64,000 nt of DNA from Bugula neritina (taxonomy: Eukaryota; Bryozoa; Gymnolaemata; Cheilostomatida; Bugulidae), in contig OZ037767.1 in NCBI GenBank assembly GCA_964035545.1, positions 30,370,128-30,434,127 on the forward strand, written 5' to 3'. Positions 11,716 to 23,501 of the stretch are shown here, piece after piece. A program made the position numbers and the translations under genes. The stretch's first letter is position 1. Each line of letters begins with the position of its first letter. Under the pieces are notes generated by a model. That model saw only the letters and a list, made by a program, of their open reading frames with translations. It was not told the DNA's origin and did not search any database.

Positions 11716-12844
11716 TTTGAAAACTTGGTTTACTTTTTTATTTACTATTTACAGAACAACCAAATCTACAGCAATGCCCTTACCACTAAAGAAATTGTTC
11801 TAGTTATATTAGCTAGTGCTACGAATCTGTCAGCTAGACTTTTTGCACAATGCTAGTGCGAAATGTGTGGCTGTTTATTTATTCAAGCTACTTCCTCGCT
11901 TCGTTGACCAATCAGATACTTGGTGAGGTACACAACAGTAGACAACTCCCAAACAAATTGTTTCTTTATATTATGTCAATATATCAATAATAAATGACAG
12001 CTCTATTTAAATAAAAATACTCGTATGATTGTTTACTACATTAAAGTACTTCAACTAGTGTTTTAATTTAAGGTATAAGTTATTACATCCATTTGAAGCA
12101 GAAGTTAATTGAAATATTTGATAAATATTTTAAATACTAGAAATGTTTAGGATAGACAATGGTTTTTATTTTGTGACTAACTAATCAGTCATAATGATAT
12201 AACGTAATTATTAGTACCAATAAAGAAACAGTGAGAGGAATGATTATACCTTCACCTCAATAAGGTGCTATATCTGTTATTATGCAATAGTATATAACAT
12301 CACAAATTGTATGCATAAATCGTTTATTGTATATTAATTCAAAAGTTACTGCCCTAAAAAGGCATTATACAAGTATTTATGAAAACTGACCACAACTTGT
12401 TACTAAATACCAGCAACTCAAAATGAAGCTTGTCTCTAAAAATATTTGATCATTATAAAGATAACAAAATAACTACGACAAGCTACAAAACACAATAGAT
12501 ATAAACTGCTGGTAATTGAGTGACATGAAAATCATACAACATGATGTATATTCGGACGACGTAAAGTAATTTATGAAAATGAAAAAAAGTCTAGAATAAT
12601 CTACAAAATTGACAAAATAAGCAGAATTACAAGATGTCAGATCTGTAATAAGATGCAAAAAGTGCTATCAGATAAACCAATTCTCAAAGGACAGCAAAAA
12701 AGGACAGTAGAATGTACGTCTGTGTAATGTGTAGAAAACTTCATTTGCAACTTGCAGGTAATACAACTCCAAATCTTTACAAAACATAGGTAGCATAACT
12801 CCTAATACAACTTTTAGGTAACAGTCCTATGATTAGATGGCAGT
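11716..12844. other. EFHD upstream region / SLC25A11 3' flank
   Basis: About 1.1 kb between the EFHD start codon and the SLC25A11 stop codon, both genes on the minus strand. It must hold the EFHD promoter and the SLC25A11 3' UTR. No strong TATA element or coding region is visible, and the sequence is AT-rich. Confidence 0.55.
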
Positions 12845-15777
12845 TTATATGCCACCGGAGCTACTGGTAACTCCCATAACATACTGTTTGTAGTATTTAT
12901 TCATTTGCTCTAAGAATATAAATGTTAGGACAGTATGAGGACCCAGCCTAGCGTAGTAGGGTGTGAATCCTTTCCACAGGCTAAGAATTCCTTCAGATTT
13001 GATGGTCTTACTCAGTACATCCTGTCAAAAGAAGACACAAGAATAGTTTTGCATGCAATAGCACAAAACACAGCAATGATGTAAAAATGAAAACTAAAAA
13101 TTCATAATTAAAGACAGCCTTTCTGACAAAATGCTACACAGAATTGGCAAATAATTTAGCTATTACGTAACAGCCTCACTCGGCTAGCCTACAAATCTAA
13201 CTAAACTTACGATGGCTCCCTTGTACTCTGGTTTCCCATCTATAATCTTCATGTTTTGGATCCTAGTCTTTGCTATATCAACTGGCATAGAAGCCGCAGT
13301 AGTGACCAGTCCACTGATCATACTGGCACAGAAATGCAGCAGTACTCCTTCCTCAAAATAGCCTGTGGAGAAGAGCCCTTGTTTAGCCTGAGAATAAGAA
13401 GCGAGCTGAGCGGCGTTGACTACCATTGCCCGTATTATAGTAGGACCACAGCCTCTCCATAGCGTGAGTACCCCTTCATCTCTGATGATACGAGAGAGGG
13501 CATTGAAGACGCTGGTGTATCCCCTTCTTTCAGCTGCTGGCAGTCTAGACAGTGGGAAAACAAGAATGGTCTTGAGAAATTTATGAATGATACACTGTTA
13601 CACTGTCATGGTCTAAGCAAATGCTTGAGTATGAAATTGTAATACTGAAACAATACACAATACAACAAATTCGACAAAAACGTGAGAAACGAAATTTTTG
13701 AAGAGTTGTTTAAGAATTCTTTTCTATTTAGGGAATAAGACAAATTTACAAGAACAATACTGAACAAGGTGTTTTGGTGAATATGCAGATATGTTATCAT
13801 AAACAAGTAAGTACAGCACAACAGCATGCATGTTATGACATGCTATGACATGTACATAGTGAAAGAGAAGAAACCCACCTGCCATCAGCTGTCATTCTAA
13901 TTAGAGAAATCTCTGCAGGTGTGCCCACAAATGCAGCCGTTCCGCCAGCACTCATGCCAAGAACAGCTTTGGTGAGGAAGTTGGGGGGCGTCCCGTCTGG
14001 TGAGCTAAGTAATACAAAGCTAAGTCAAGGTCGTACTGACTCGAGCATTTGAAACCTAGTACGATAAGTTAATCACAATGACTAGCAGAGCTACTATTTC
14101 CATCTAGTCTACATACAACGGACTTGATAAATTTGTTATAAGTGCTCACTTGGCTTAATATATCCTTGGCAACACTCTGAAGAATATTACCCTAAGCTGA
14201 GCAGTAGTTATAGAAAGAGAAACTGACTAGAAACCTGATGATGTGTTTAAAGAGTTGAGTGACATTTATACACAAAGTGTATAACCTGAGCTGTTTACCT
14301 GAACTTCTCGAATAGCATGGAGTATATGCCGAGTCTAGTGGTGGTATATGTAGCTTGTCTCAACAGCCCAGCTGACAAACTGAAATCAAGTAAATACTCA
14401 AGTTCTCAACTCTGCCACATATTTATAAATGCTAACATTTCACGAGATGGAATCATGCACACGCAGTGGGTTACATGCGCGATGTTATCTTAGTATTAAC
14501 AGAAACATATTGCAGTGAATACCCTGTGTATATTCCTATTACTCCTTCATTCCTGAGAATAGTAGTAAGGGCGTGAAATGTGTTTTTATATTGTCTGGCT
14601 TTGCCACCCTCCCCACTCAACTGCATTCGGTTCTTCACTAAGTCTAATGGCTGAACAAACACTGTGGCAGCCATCCTGTTAAAGACAAAAGTTATAATAA
14701 GTAACAGATAACTATGTGTATGAATTACGAATAATTATCATAAAATACTATTAGAATAAGATAATCAAGAATGATGTTCATAATGACGCTTGAGTAACTC
14801 TAATTCAATCTGACACCTAGTCAACCTCATGACTCACAACTGCTGACACATAGAAACAAACTCAATTTAAATTTTAATTGAACTACATTAGCATTGGGAC
14901 AACTTTCATAGTTGTATCATTGTCCCATTTGTAAATGATAGTCTTTCTGAGAGCACCATTGTAATTGAACAAATTGATAGCATTTTATAAAAGCTCAAAT
15001 CAGTACCCACATTCAAATATCAGCTGTTATAATTAACAACTTTTAACAACATCAGGTTTAATTAGGATTGAAATCTCTCATTAAACCTAGCATAACTTCT
15101 ATTGACTCTTCAAGCTTTGAATTGTAGTAATAAAATTTATTGAGTGTATTAGAAAGAGGATTACTATGAGTTTACATGCTGTGTATGAAATATCTAATAA
15201 CTTTAGGAACTACCAAGTTACTGATAGTGATACTATTAGTATTAGTTTGTTTCATTTTGAGTTTGGTTGTGAGAAAGTGAATGTCAATGTCTAATGACTA
15301 AGTGATAAGTCTAACTCTACGTGTTACTAGCTTTCAAGTTTGTCAGTTATAAGAGTAATACGTATAGTAATACTTATTACTATTAGATTAATAGATAATA
15401 GTAAATTAGTTATATCTAAACTTATACTTATAGTAAGTCGAATTGTGAATAATAGAAATACTAATACTAATAGTAATAGTAAATGTAATAGTACACTAAC
15501 AGTAACAGTCACACTCACACTGACATTGGGGGTTGAAATTAAGTTATTAGCTGGTAACTGTAAAACTAAATGCAAAACAGAGACCAAGAGTAAGAAAAAG
15601 TGCAACTTGCAAGAGTTAGATTTAGTCAACAAGATTAACTTTAAGTGTAAGTGAAAAGTCAGAGTCTTAGAGTAACTGTAAGAGTTACTGTTAGACTTAT
15701 TTATTAGTGACTTACCCTGCAAGACCACCAAAAGTAAATTTAATATATTTCGGAGTGGAAGTTTGAGGCTGTGACAT
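12845..15777 (-). CDS. SLC25A11: Mitochondrial 2-oxoglutarate/malate carrier
   Basis: Six exons on the minus strand: 15716-15777, 14523-14675, 14299-14379, 13879-14004, 13211-13544 and 12845-13021. They give 310 residues, against about 314 in human. The three carrier repeats each contain the signature PX[DE]XX[KR]: PLDLVKNR, PAEISLIR and PVDIAKTR. Family-specific blocks include LSAGLLRQATYTTTRLGIY, RGYTSVFNALSRI and TPYYARLGPHTVLTFIFLEQ. The protein exchanges cytosolic malate for matrix 2-oxoglutarate across the inner mitochondrial membrane as part of the malate-aspartate shuttle. At exon 4 the acceptor after ACTTAG (exon start 14004) keeps frame; the nearby CACCAG does not. The gene is divergently paired with RPL10A. 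No defect is visible. Confidence 0.97.
15190..15520. repeat. TAATACTAATAG-type repeats in SLC25A11 intron 1
   Basis: Degenerate hexamer-like repeats (ACTAATACTAATAGTAATAG and relatives) occur in the first intron of the carrier gene. They create open frames on both strands at 15327-15731 that have no protein character. Confidence 0.75.
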
Positions 15778-16154
15778 AGTGTATAATGAGCTTGCCTTCT
15801 TAAGATTCAAAAATGATAGACTGATAAAATTGTTGACTGTAATAATTTACAATTCGGTCATTTATTATTTAAAAATAAATGACTATTCATTCCGAGATCA
15901 GTGTTTTGCAACATGACATATAATAGCCTTCGGACTATCGAAATAAATTTTATGCTTCGTGATTTATTACGTAGGTAATGCTCAAATTAGTTAAAGCTGA
16001 AAGGCAACTAAGGCTTTATGACCGGTCGTGGTTTTCGGCCAATTATCGTGCAAGCCTGCAATTTACAGCCAATGGGATTGTCACCGACTAAAGTTATAGT
16101 AAAATAAACTTCAGCCTCGTTTCAGATGTTCTTTTCCGCTTGTACGTCTTCAAG
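15778..16154. promoter_or_regulatory. Bidirectional promoter between SLC25A11 and RPL10A
   Basis: The two start codons point away from each other across 377 bp. Two CCAAT boxes lie at 16039-16043 (CGGCCAAT) and 16069-16073 (AGCCAATGG), with no TATA box at the expected RPL10A position. A pyrimidine tract CTTTTCCGCTT at 16131-16141, about 24 nt before the ATG, fits the 5'-terminal oligopyrimidine start of ribosomal protein mRNAs. The RPL10A 5' UTR would then be very short. Shared regulation is an inference from the arrangement. Confidence 0.65.
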
Positions 16155-17818
16155 ATGAGGTTAGTGTGATCATTTACTGAGTTTTAATCTAATAGCATCT
16201 GTGTCAACTATTAACATTGAACGAAATCAGACATTTAATTTTGGTACACTTGGCTTATTTATGTCGCAGTTTATTGTTTTTATGTAAGTTAAATTCTTTT
16301 GAGCAATGGCCTAACCGGGAAATGTTGTTTACAGTAGTAAGCTTCAGCGAGACCAACTACGTGAACACGTGGAGAATGTTCTCCAAAGGTGTGCTGCTAA
16401 GCCAAGAAAGTTTACAGAAACCATAGAGCTACAAATAACTCTGAAAAACTACGATCCCCAAAGAGACAAGCGTTTCTCCGGAACTGTCAAGTAAGCCAAC
16501 CTGAGCCATTTACCTTGACTTGATTACAAAGTCAGTCAAATGGTGACCAGGTAGTTCGGTATTGCTGAACGGACACGTACCCGGTGTCTTAAATAAATGG
16601 GTAGGCTTTGGCCGAACAATTTGTTTTCAGACAATGAAAATATAGTATTGGTGCTATAAAACTGAAGGTAGCAGGTTTGTTTAATGTTACAAATATTTCA
16701 ATTTATTTGCAATTACTGGTATGATTATAAGAATTGCTATATTAATATAAATAATTTGCGTTAATAAATTGCTTTTTAAAGTAACACTCTTGATTTGGGC
16801 GATGGCCGAGTTATTGTCCTAATATATTACAGTTTCAGTTTGTCTATTTGTAAAGAAATATAGTTGCCATCCATTTCGCTGTCCATTCTAGAAACATGAA
16901 TCTTATTTCAGGCTAAAGCATATCCCCAAGCCTAAACTTAAACTTTGTGTGATTGGAGATGAACGTCATTTGGACGAAGCAAAATCAATTGGCCTGGACT
17001 GCAAAAGTATGGATGATCTGAAGAAACTGAACAAGGACAAAAAGCTGGTCAAAAAATTAGGTAAAAATAAATTTCGTAGATCCAGCAACTAATTATTACA
17101 AAGTCTTATTTGAAAACCAGATGCCATTGTATGATGACAAGCTGTGGGGAGACTCAGATAGTCGATGAATCCATCTTGGAGATCTGAAGTGGCAGTCCAT
17201 TCCATTTTGACTTTGCTTCACCTTCTTTTGTTAGTTGACATCTCATACTTGTGTATTTTAGCCAAATCCTATGACGCTTTCCTGGCTTCTGACACCGTCA
17301 TCAAGACCATTCCCAGAGTGTTGGGACCAGGGTTGAACAAAGCTGGTAAATTTCCCACCGTCCTCAGTCATAATGAGAAAATGAAGGACAAAGCAGAAGA
17401 AGTAAAGGCAACCATCAAGTTCCAGATGAAAAAGGTAATGACTAATAAGCTGATGTTGTATTTTCCTTCAGCTAGTATTGTGTGCTGGGCGCATGCTCTT
17501 TGTTTATGCTGGTTTGTCACTGATGTGCAAACTGCTCAAGTGGCATGCTATATTAGTGGAAGATCTAACTGCCATTCACATCTTCATAGTGTTAGTGGTA
17601 AGTGTCTGTCCAACACCTCCAGCTCACTGACTTTATGCTATTTTCAGGTGCTTTGCCTTGCTGTTGCCGTTGGACATGTCAAGATGGAGCGTGAAGAGCT
17701 TGTAGCAAATATCAACATGGCTGTCAACTTTCTTGTCTCTCTGCTGAAGAAGAACTGGCAGAATGTCCGCTCACTTTACATCAAGTCCACCATGGGATCT
17801 TCTGAAAGAATTTACTAA
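16155..17818 (+). CDS. RPL10A: 60S ribosomal protein L10a (uL1)
   Basis: Five exons: 16155-16159, 16335-16490, 16912-17060, 17262-17434 and 17648-17818. They give 217 residues, the same length as human RPL10A. The first exon is only ATGAG, so the start codon sits alone before intron 1. Diagnostic blocks are [57 protein letters not shown] and [19 protein letters not shown]. The protein is the L1-stalk component of the large ribosomal subunit. A frame at 17165-17818 that reads through intron 4 is a retained-intron reading and not the gene. Introns 3 and 4 host snoRNAs. A poly(A) signal follows at 17841. Confidence 0.98.
16500..16621 (+). ncRNA. Weak H/ACA-like candidate in RPL10A intron 2
   Basis: Two hairpins lie in tandem. 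The first pairs CCTG with CAGG and GCCATTT with AAATGGT, and also TGACTT with AAGTCA. The second pairs GTTCGG (16554-16559) with CCGAAC (16612-16617). An ACA trinucleotide at 16616-16618 lies three bases before the proposed end. There is no convincing hinge box (ANANNA) between the hairpins, and the pocket spacing is poor. It is listed because the neighbouring introns carry better candidates. Confidence 0.25.
17122..17194 (+). ncRNA. C/D box snoRNA in RPL10A intron 3
   Basis: All the expected parts appear in order: terminal stem TGCCATT (17122-17128), box C ATGATGA (17131-17137), a D'-like CAGA (17155-17158), box C' TCGATGA (17162-17168), box D CTGA (17184-17187) and closing stem AGTGGCA (17188-17194). 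The two stem halves pair over seven positions with one G-U. The total of about 73 nt is typical. The guide before box D is AATCCATCTTGGAGAT. Introns of ribosomal protein genes are standard snoRNA hosts. The RNA would guide 2'-O-methylation of a partner RNA in the nucleolus. Confidence 0.8.
17486..17618 (+). ncRNA. H/ACA box snoRNA in RPL10A intron 4
   Basis: A hairpin-hinge-hairpin-tail structure can be folded by eye. The 5' hairpin has outer stem GCATGC (17491-17496) with GCATGC (17543-17548) and inner stem GGTTTG with CAAACT. The hinge box ATATTA follows at 17550-17555. The 3' hairpin has outer stem TGGAAGA (17557-17563) with TCTGTCCA (17605-17612, one bulge). Its inner stem pairs GCCATTCAC with GTTAGTGGT-type bases, with one mismatch. 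ACA lies at 17613-17615, followed by three bases. Each pocket lies roughly 13-16 nt before its box, as the pseudouridylation rule requires. The target is not identified. Confidence 0.7.
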
Positions 17819-17840
17819 ATTGTACCAATTTTGTGAACGC

Positions 17841-17846
17841 AATAAA
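17841..17846 (+). terminator. RPL10A poly(A) signal
   Basis: AATAAA lies 23 nt after the RPL10A stop codon and is followed by an AT-rich then TG/T-rich stretch (TTGTTTTGTTCTTTG), the usual cleavage and polyadenylation context. Confidence 0.8.
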
Positions 17847-17849
17847 AAT

Positions 17850-20115
17850 TATTGAGAAAAAATATATCTTGTTTTGTTCTTTGTTAGTATAGTTGTACTA
17901 GTTTCTTACTCAGTGATGATATAATCATACTGAACTACACTAAATGTGTATTATAATTATCGTGATCACCAAAAGAACACCCATCATGCCTCGGCAGTTA
18001 AAATGTAACAATCTGTATCGACTGATTTATAGAAGCAAGAAAATTGATTGTGCTGTCATTACATAACCTTGCACCAGTTTAATGATTGGCTTTTTTAAGT
18101 TGTAATAGCATTACGAAGTACTTAAATTTGGGAATAACGAAGCCTTGCAGAAAATATTGGGTCTTGGTAAAATGGAGAACTTCCAAATATACAAATTTGT
18201 TCAGAACATCTGGTAATGGGCATTAAACATCGTAAGCATCCAGGTTATTTTGATAAAATCAATTACTGTTAATTAAAAGATCATACTTTTTTAGTAGCAT
18301 TCACAAAATATATACAAAAAATCTCAACTCAATATACCAGAAAAAATGAATTAAAATATATGTGTTAATAGCACTGATATTGACGTGACCGTGGCACATG
18401 AAAAATCTGAAAAAAGAGTTGTCTTCTTTTTTTCTATATTAATATATAGAGCTTGTCGTGAAAATAAAGATTTTTTTAAAAAAATATTGTGACCCTCTGG
18501 TAACTTCCTGAATTTAGAAAATTAGCTCATATATTTCTTTTCATGTGGACAACAGCTCACTTTTTTTAAAATTTATTTTGAAGCTCTTTTCGTAAAAAAT
18601 AATCAAAAGTAAAAAATCCAAAATTTTTACAAATTGGTTCGGGGCTTGACGTGAAAGGCATTTGGACGAAGATGTCAAGGTCACCATTAATAAATTTATT
18701 TCATCACAATTCACAATACTGCACGGAAAGTTAATGAAGTGAGCTGAAAATTAGGTTGCTAGCATATTGAATTTGATATACATTATATTGATTGTTGCAG
18801 TATTATTTTTGAAATTTGTTTTATCAGTTATGTTTAACTTCTTCATAGAGCTGCTGTTAGACTAAGAGTAAGACATAATATTAGCAACAATGATAATATT
18901 AATAATAATATTTATATTAAATTAAAATTATTATTAAATTCACGGTGAAGTATCACTATCACTATGAGTATGAGTATCGTATAAATTAATTATGAGTATG
19001 AGTATCACTATGACATTAACTCAATCAATGATTGACTATTACTATGAATATGAATATGGCTTCTAATTCTTGTAACTTTTGACTATGACGATGCTGATAC
19101 TGATAGTGATAATCACTGCCAGCCCAAGTCTCATACTCATAGTGATACTATTAGTATTAATAATTAGTATTACTATTAGTACAACTACTAGTATTACTCA
19201 TAGTTCTGATAATGATGCAGATGATAGTTTTAAAAGTTCTACTTCTACTTTTATAGTAAGCTAGATTGTATATGTTGAGCTCTACTCATTTTTTACTACT
19301 AATTTGCTAATACTAATACTAATAGTAATAGTAATACTAATAATAGTTATAGTTGTTATAATGATAGTAATACTAATAGTAATAATAACTATTTCAATTT
19401 GATAATTTATGTTTTATAACAGCATTATCGCTTATCATTTACATTGGTTCATAATATGCTTATTTTAATTTTGCTTTGTGTGTTTTGTCATGTTGTAAAT
19501 TTAAGTTCGTATGGTTATTTAATGAACTAGAGAACTAGCCAAATGTTATGTAACGGTTGCAGTAATTTACTATAAACTCAGTGAAATTTAAAACCTAATT
19601 GATATTACTATGACATTGATTGTACAGAGGTAGCTAAAATATACATTAAATTACCAATAATTTTAATTCGCCAATACACTATGAGTAGAACAATCAAATG
19701 CAATGATAGAAAATTAATTAGTCATAGCAGCCCGTTGCTTGAGGAACATTGAGCTACAGGTCTAAAATGATGTAGTTTTGTGATCCCTTATATAACAAAA
19801 TAATTTTTTCAAACTGGTTTAATACTTTTATTATAAACACGCTTATCAAAGTAACATGTTTTTGATGTATATTCTATTAAAAAAGCAATCACATCAGGTT
19901 TTCAATTTGTATGTTGTACAAAGTTTATTATGGTGACAAGTTACTAAATTATATGGTTCAGCTTTGTAAAGTAAAGCTGATAAAATAAAAACAATTATGT
20001 GATTGTTTTACTCCTATATATTAAATTTAAATGAGTTGAATAATATCCTAGTGCAGTGAATTAGATATTTTTTTAGCTTTGGTACACCTGTTTGTTATAG
20101 GCTAACATTCCACCA
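17850..20115. other. Gene-poor AT-rich region
   Basis: I find no supported gene or RNA here. The stretch is AT-rich, with simple-repeat patches, the largest being the TATGAGTATGAGTATCACTATG and TAATACTAATAGTAATA types between about 18890 and 19390. Confidence 0.6.
18945..19390. repeat. Degenerate simple repeats (ATGAGTATC and TACTAATAG types)
   Basis: Tandem ATGAGT/ATCACT units at about 18945-19010 are followed by TGATACTGATAGTGATA and ACTAATACTAATAGTAATAG units to about 19390. The same short-motif family recurs in the SLC25A11 first intron and near 22800-22900. Confidence 0.65.
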
Positions 20116-20119
20116 ATAG

Positions 20120-20730
20120 AAGAATGGTGCAAGTAGAAGAAATTTTAGGCGCAGAAAGCTAAGGAGCAGTCAGAATGCTGCCAGAGTTGTGAAGAGGCAC
20201 TTGAAAAAGCTGAATTTCAATAATGACATGAAATTCGTAACAGATCACCCTGGTGTATTTGAACTGACATGGCCAGCAGAGTTCTCGAAGTCACATACAA
20301 CAGCTATTTACATCATCATGGTTAGCTTAAATTTAATTCCTATATCAGTCTCTAATATATAGTTTGATATCTGCTGTAAATTTGCTTAAGGAGCATACAC
20401 ATAACCAAAACTGAGTTACACTATTGTATTTGTTCTTGAATATATTTACCAAGATAAGTAGATTTGCTAATTCATTAACAGTAAAATTATAATGATACAA
20501 CAATTTTTCTTTTAGATGATTCAATCAATAACACAAGACACTACAACATGGTTTTGCAGTTATAGAGTATTAATTTTCTGGCTCTTTCCAAATCTTCATA
20601 GAAGGCAAAGAAAACCACTGTCAGCTTGCCTTTATAACTGAGTGCACGCGTCTTCCACCTACAGATGATGATAAACAATTTGCTGGTGTGGAACTTTCTA
20701 ATTTTGTTTACAATGAAGATAGATTATAGG
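20120..20730 (+). pseudogene. Unrecognised coding-like fragment, probably decayed
   Basis: A 67-codon open stretch (20120-20320) sits between a plausible acceptor (CACCAATAG) and a donor (CATCATCATG|GTTAGC). It reads like protein, with a basic RRNFRRRKLR patch, then KKLNFNNDMKFVTDHPGVFE and LTWPAEFSKSHTTAIYIIM. Two later pieces also look coding: DDSINNTRHYNMVLQ (about 20518-20562) and GKENHCQLAFITEC ... AGVELSNFVYNEDRL ending in TAG (about 20601-20729). The three cannot be joined by clean splice sites in one frame, which suggests a broken gene or a model I cannot resolve. No family is recognised. Confidence 0.3.
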
Positions 20731-23501
20731 ACATTATTCTTTATGTAAAGATTGTCAAGTTTTGTTATAATTAAGAACAGTTTTAGTTTCAATAAATCGG
20801 TTCAACATTATGGACATCATTGCACAAGCATTTTAATCTTTACTATCTACAAAGGTATCTGATGGACTACTTGAAAATACAAAACTATGCTCCAGATACA
20901 CAATGAACTGACCAGCAAAGTTAAAATGAGTTGGAGATGTAGAACATAATATCTTGTTCAAGGCTTTTCCCTGCTGTTGGAACCTTCTACTTCAGAACAC
21001 TGAATTGAACAAACATATGTAGATGTATGAAACTTTGCAAACAATAATAATGTGAAATTAGTTGCTAAGTATTACATTGCTAATAAATACAGCGTTGTGT
21101 AATGTTTTATTTAATTTTTTTTGAGCCATTTGATCTATAGGCCTGCATAGTATTTACTATATTATAACTAATAAATTGCAGACACATTATGTCAGACCAG
21201 TTTCCATTTAAATAGAATCGTGTAGGCTATCAAATTTGTAGAAGTAAAAAACCGAATTCTTATTGAGTAAAATACTTGCCTTTTTTTTCATGATGCCTCT
21301 ACTGCTAAAAAGAGAAGTTTTTATCAATACAGCTCCATCAATCTGTATCCTGATGAAGCTAGTAGTTTAGGAACATTTGTGGCGGGGAGTGTAGGCTGAG
21401 CTGCAGTATAGGAAGAACCCCAACATATGTAATCTATTCAGCACATTATATGTATATTTATTCAAAAAAGAATTTAGAAAACGCTTTATGAAGCATGAAC
21501 AAAGTAAAAATTAATGCTGGTGAAAGTAATATTATTACACCCATTAGAATTACTAGCAGCTATAGCATTAAAATTATGTATTTTCATAAAAATGTGTCTA
21601 ATTTATGCTACAAAGTTATTACTGCCAAAGGTTACAAAATTTACCAGTCACATTCATGCAGCTGGCGGAGAATAACTAACTTTCACATGCAATAAATACA
21701 ATTAGTAGCTCAATCTAAAACTAATGCGCTATTAAATGTTAGGAGTATAAGTTATAGTTATTCTAAGGAATAATTGCAAAAAAGTTACTTAGAGGAATTT
21801 AACTCTTATTATAATGTAATTATCTTCCAAGATATATTACAACATCACTACTTGGATGCATACAATGTCATATTTATATTGGCATCAACATAATTTTCAA
21901 TAATTTCCAATCTATTAACTTGAGCATTATGATTGTGATTATTTTATAAATAAGGCGATGATTAGGCACTGTTGGTATTTTGGTTCAATTTATTAATAGC
22001 TGTAACAGGCAGAGTTGTAAATATAATGGATATATCAAAATTCCAATGGGTATAGTACTCTAACACAACATTGATACTAATAATTGTAGCCACTTACTCT
22101 TAGAGTTAGTGAATAATGATACAGTCATAACAATCTGAATTTCAATCAGCATTAGAGATAGGCTGACTGCTTTATAATATTATAGTTATGTCAAATTGAA
22201 TTTATTCACTATAACTATACAATTTATGATTATAATTATAAATTAAAATAATTTAAATATTATATAATATATTGATAATTATTGGAATCATAATTATATT
22301 TATTGTTATGATCATTATGATTATAATTATTTAATATTATCTTTGTTTGTATTTAAAGTTGTTCCTTAAATTTAAAGTTGTTTAAGTTTTATAAATTTAT
22401 TATAATTATATTACTGTATAAGTATTGCTATTAGTATTAGTATAATTAAATTATTATAATTTATATTTTATTATTTATATTATTATTTATTTTACTTTTT
22501 ATTTTAAGACCAACAGTTCAAATTAATACTTGTGTCGTTTGTTTTATATTATAACTTACAAGTATAACTATTAACATAATAATTTTACATTTGTTATTAG
22601 TATTACTATGAATATAAATATTTATATTAATATAAATATAGCTATTGGTATAACTTATACTTATAGTTATAACTAATATTATAAGTATTAGTTTCGAAAC
22701 TGATTCTGCTCCGTAACTGATACTGTCATATGATTATCATTATGACTGATAATAGTATTAATAAATATAACCATTGAATATTATTAATAATAGTTCACCA
22801 ATAGGCGACAGTCATAGACTTAGAGTTAGAGTGAGAGTCATAGACATACTCATAGTCATAGTGATAGACTAGTGATACTCATAGTCATACTGATACTGTG
22901 ATTTAGTTTCACTGATTCAGTTACAAATTTTAAAACTTGGTTTTACGTAGACAACTACTAACCTATAATTCATCACAAAACGGTTGAAAATCATCATTTA
23001 CTGCATATTTAAGAGTAATTTTCTGGTAGTGTGGTCGACATGATAATTGAAATTAAAATAGGGAAAATAATTATTTTGTGATTTACAGCAAGTTACAAAC
23101 TAGCGAAATGGAATAGTCCATTTGAAAACAGTCAAATTAGTTACCTTTCTTGATGTTGCGTAGCTAACGTTAGTTATTAGTAGCCGCCCGAAGAGTAACA
23201 TTCATGTGATTTGAACTACGAATAACGAGAATCTGTGACAAACCCGCTTCTTAATAACTTTACGCGATATAAACTCACGCTACAATAGGGCTATTTTGCC
23301 ATCCCCACGTCAGAATAGGACACGGAGGGCACGCTCGCGGGCAAGTCTGGGCAAGTCCAAGACACCTAATATGACCACTTTTACTTACATTTTTGTAGTG
23401 TTTTCGTATAAGAAATTGGATAAAATGCTGATAAAACAGTTGAAAAGCATGCAAACTTTTGCTCAAATGTAATAAATAACCTGGAAGCTTACCGCCTTTA
23501 A
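20731..23501. other. Gene-poor AT-rich region
   Basis: No gene is supported. Long AT-only tracts with local inverted symmetry occur at about 22190-22680, and GAGTCATAGAC-type short repeats at about 22810-22900. Confidence 0.55.

Noticed and set aside
15327-15731. Frames of 134 (-) and 104 (+) codons
   Set aside because: Both lie in SLC25A11 intron 1 and arise from AT-rich hexamer repeats; the minus-strand one overlaps the first exon in the wrong frame.
17165-17818. Single 217-codon frame at the end of RPL10A
   Set aside because: It reads through introns 3 and 4; homology to L10a is confined to the two exons, and the intron 4 part is the H/ACA candidate.
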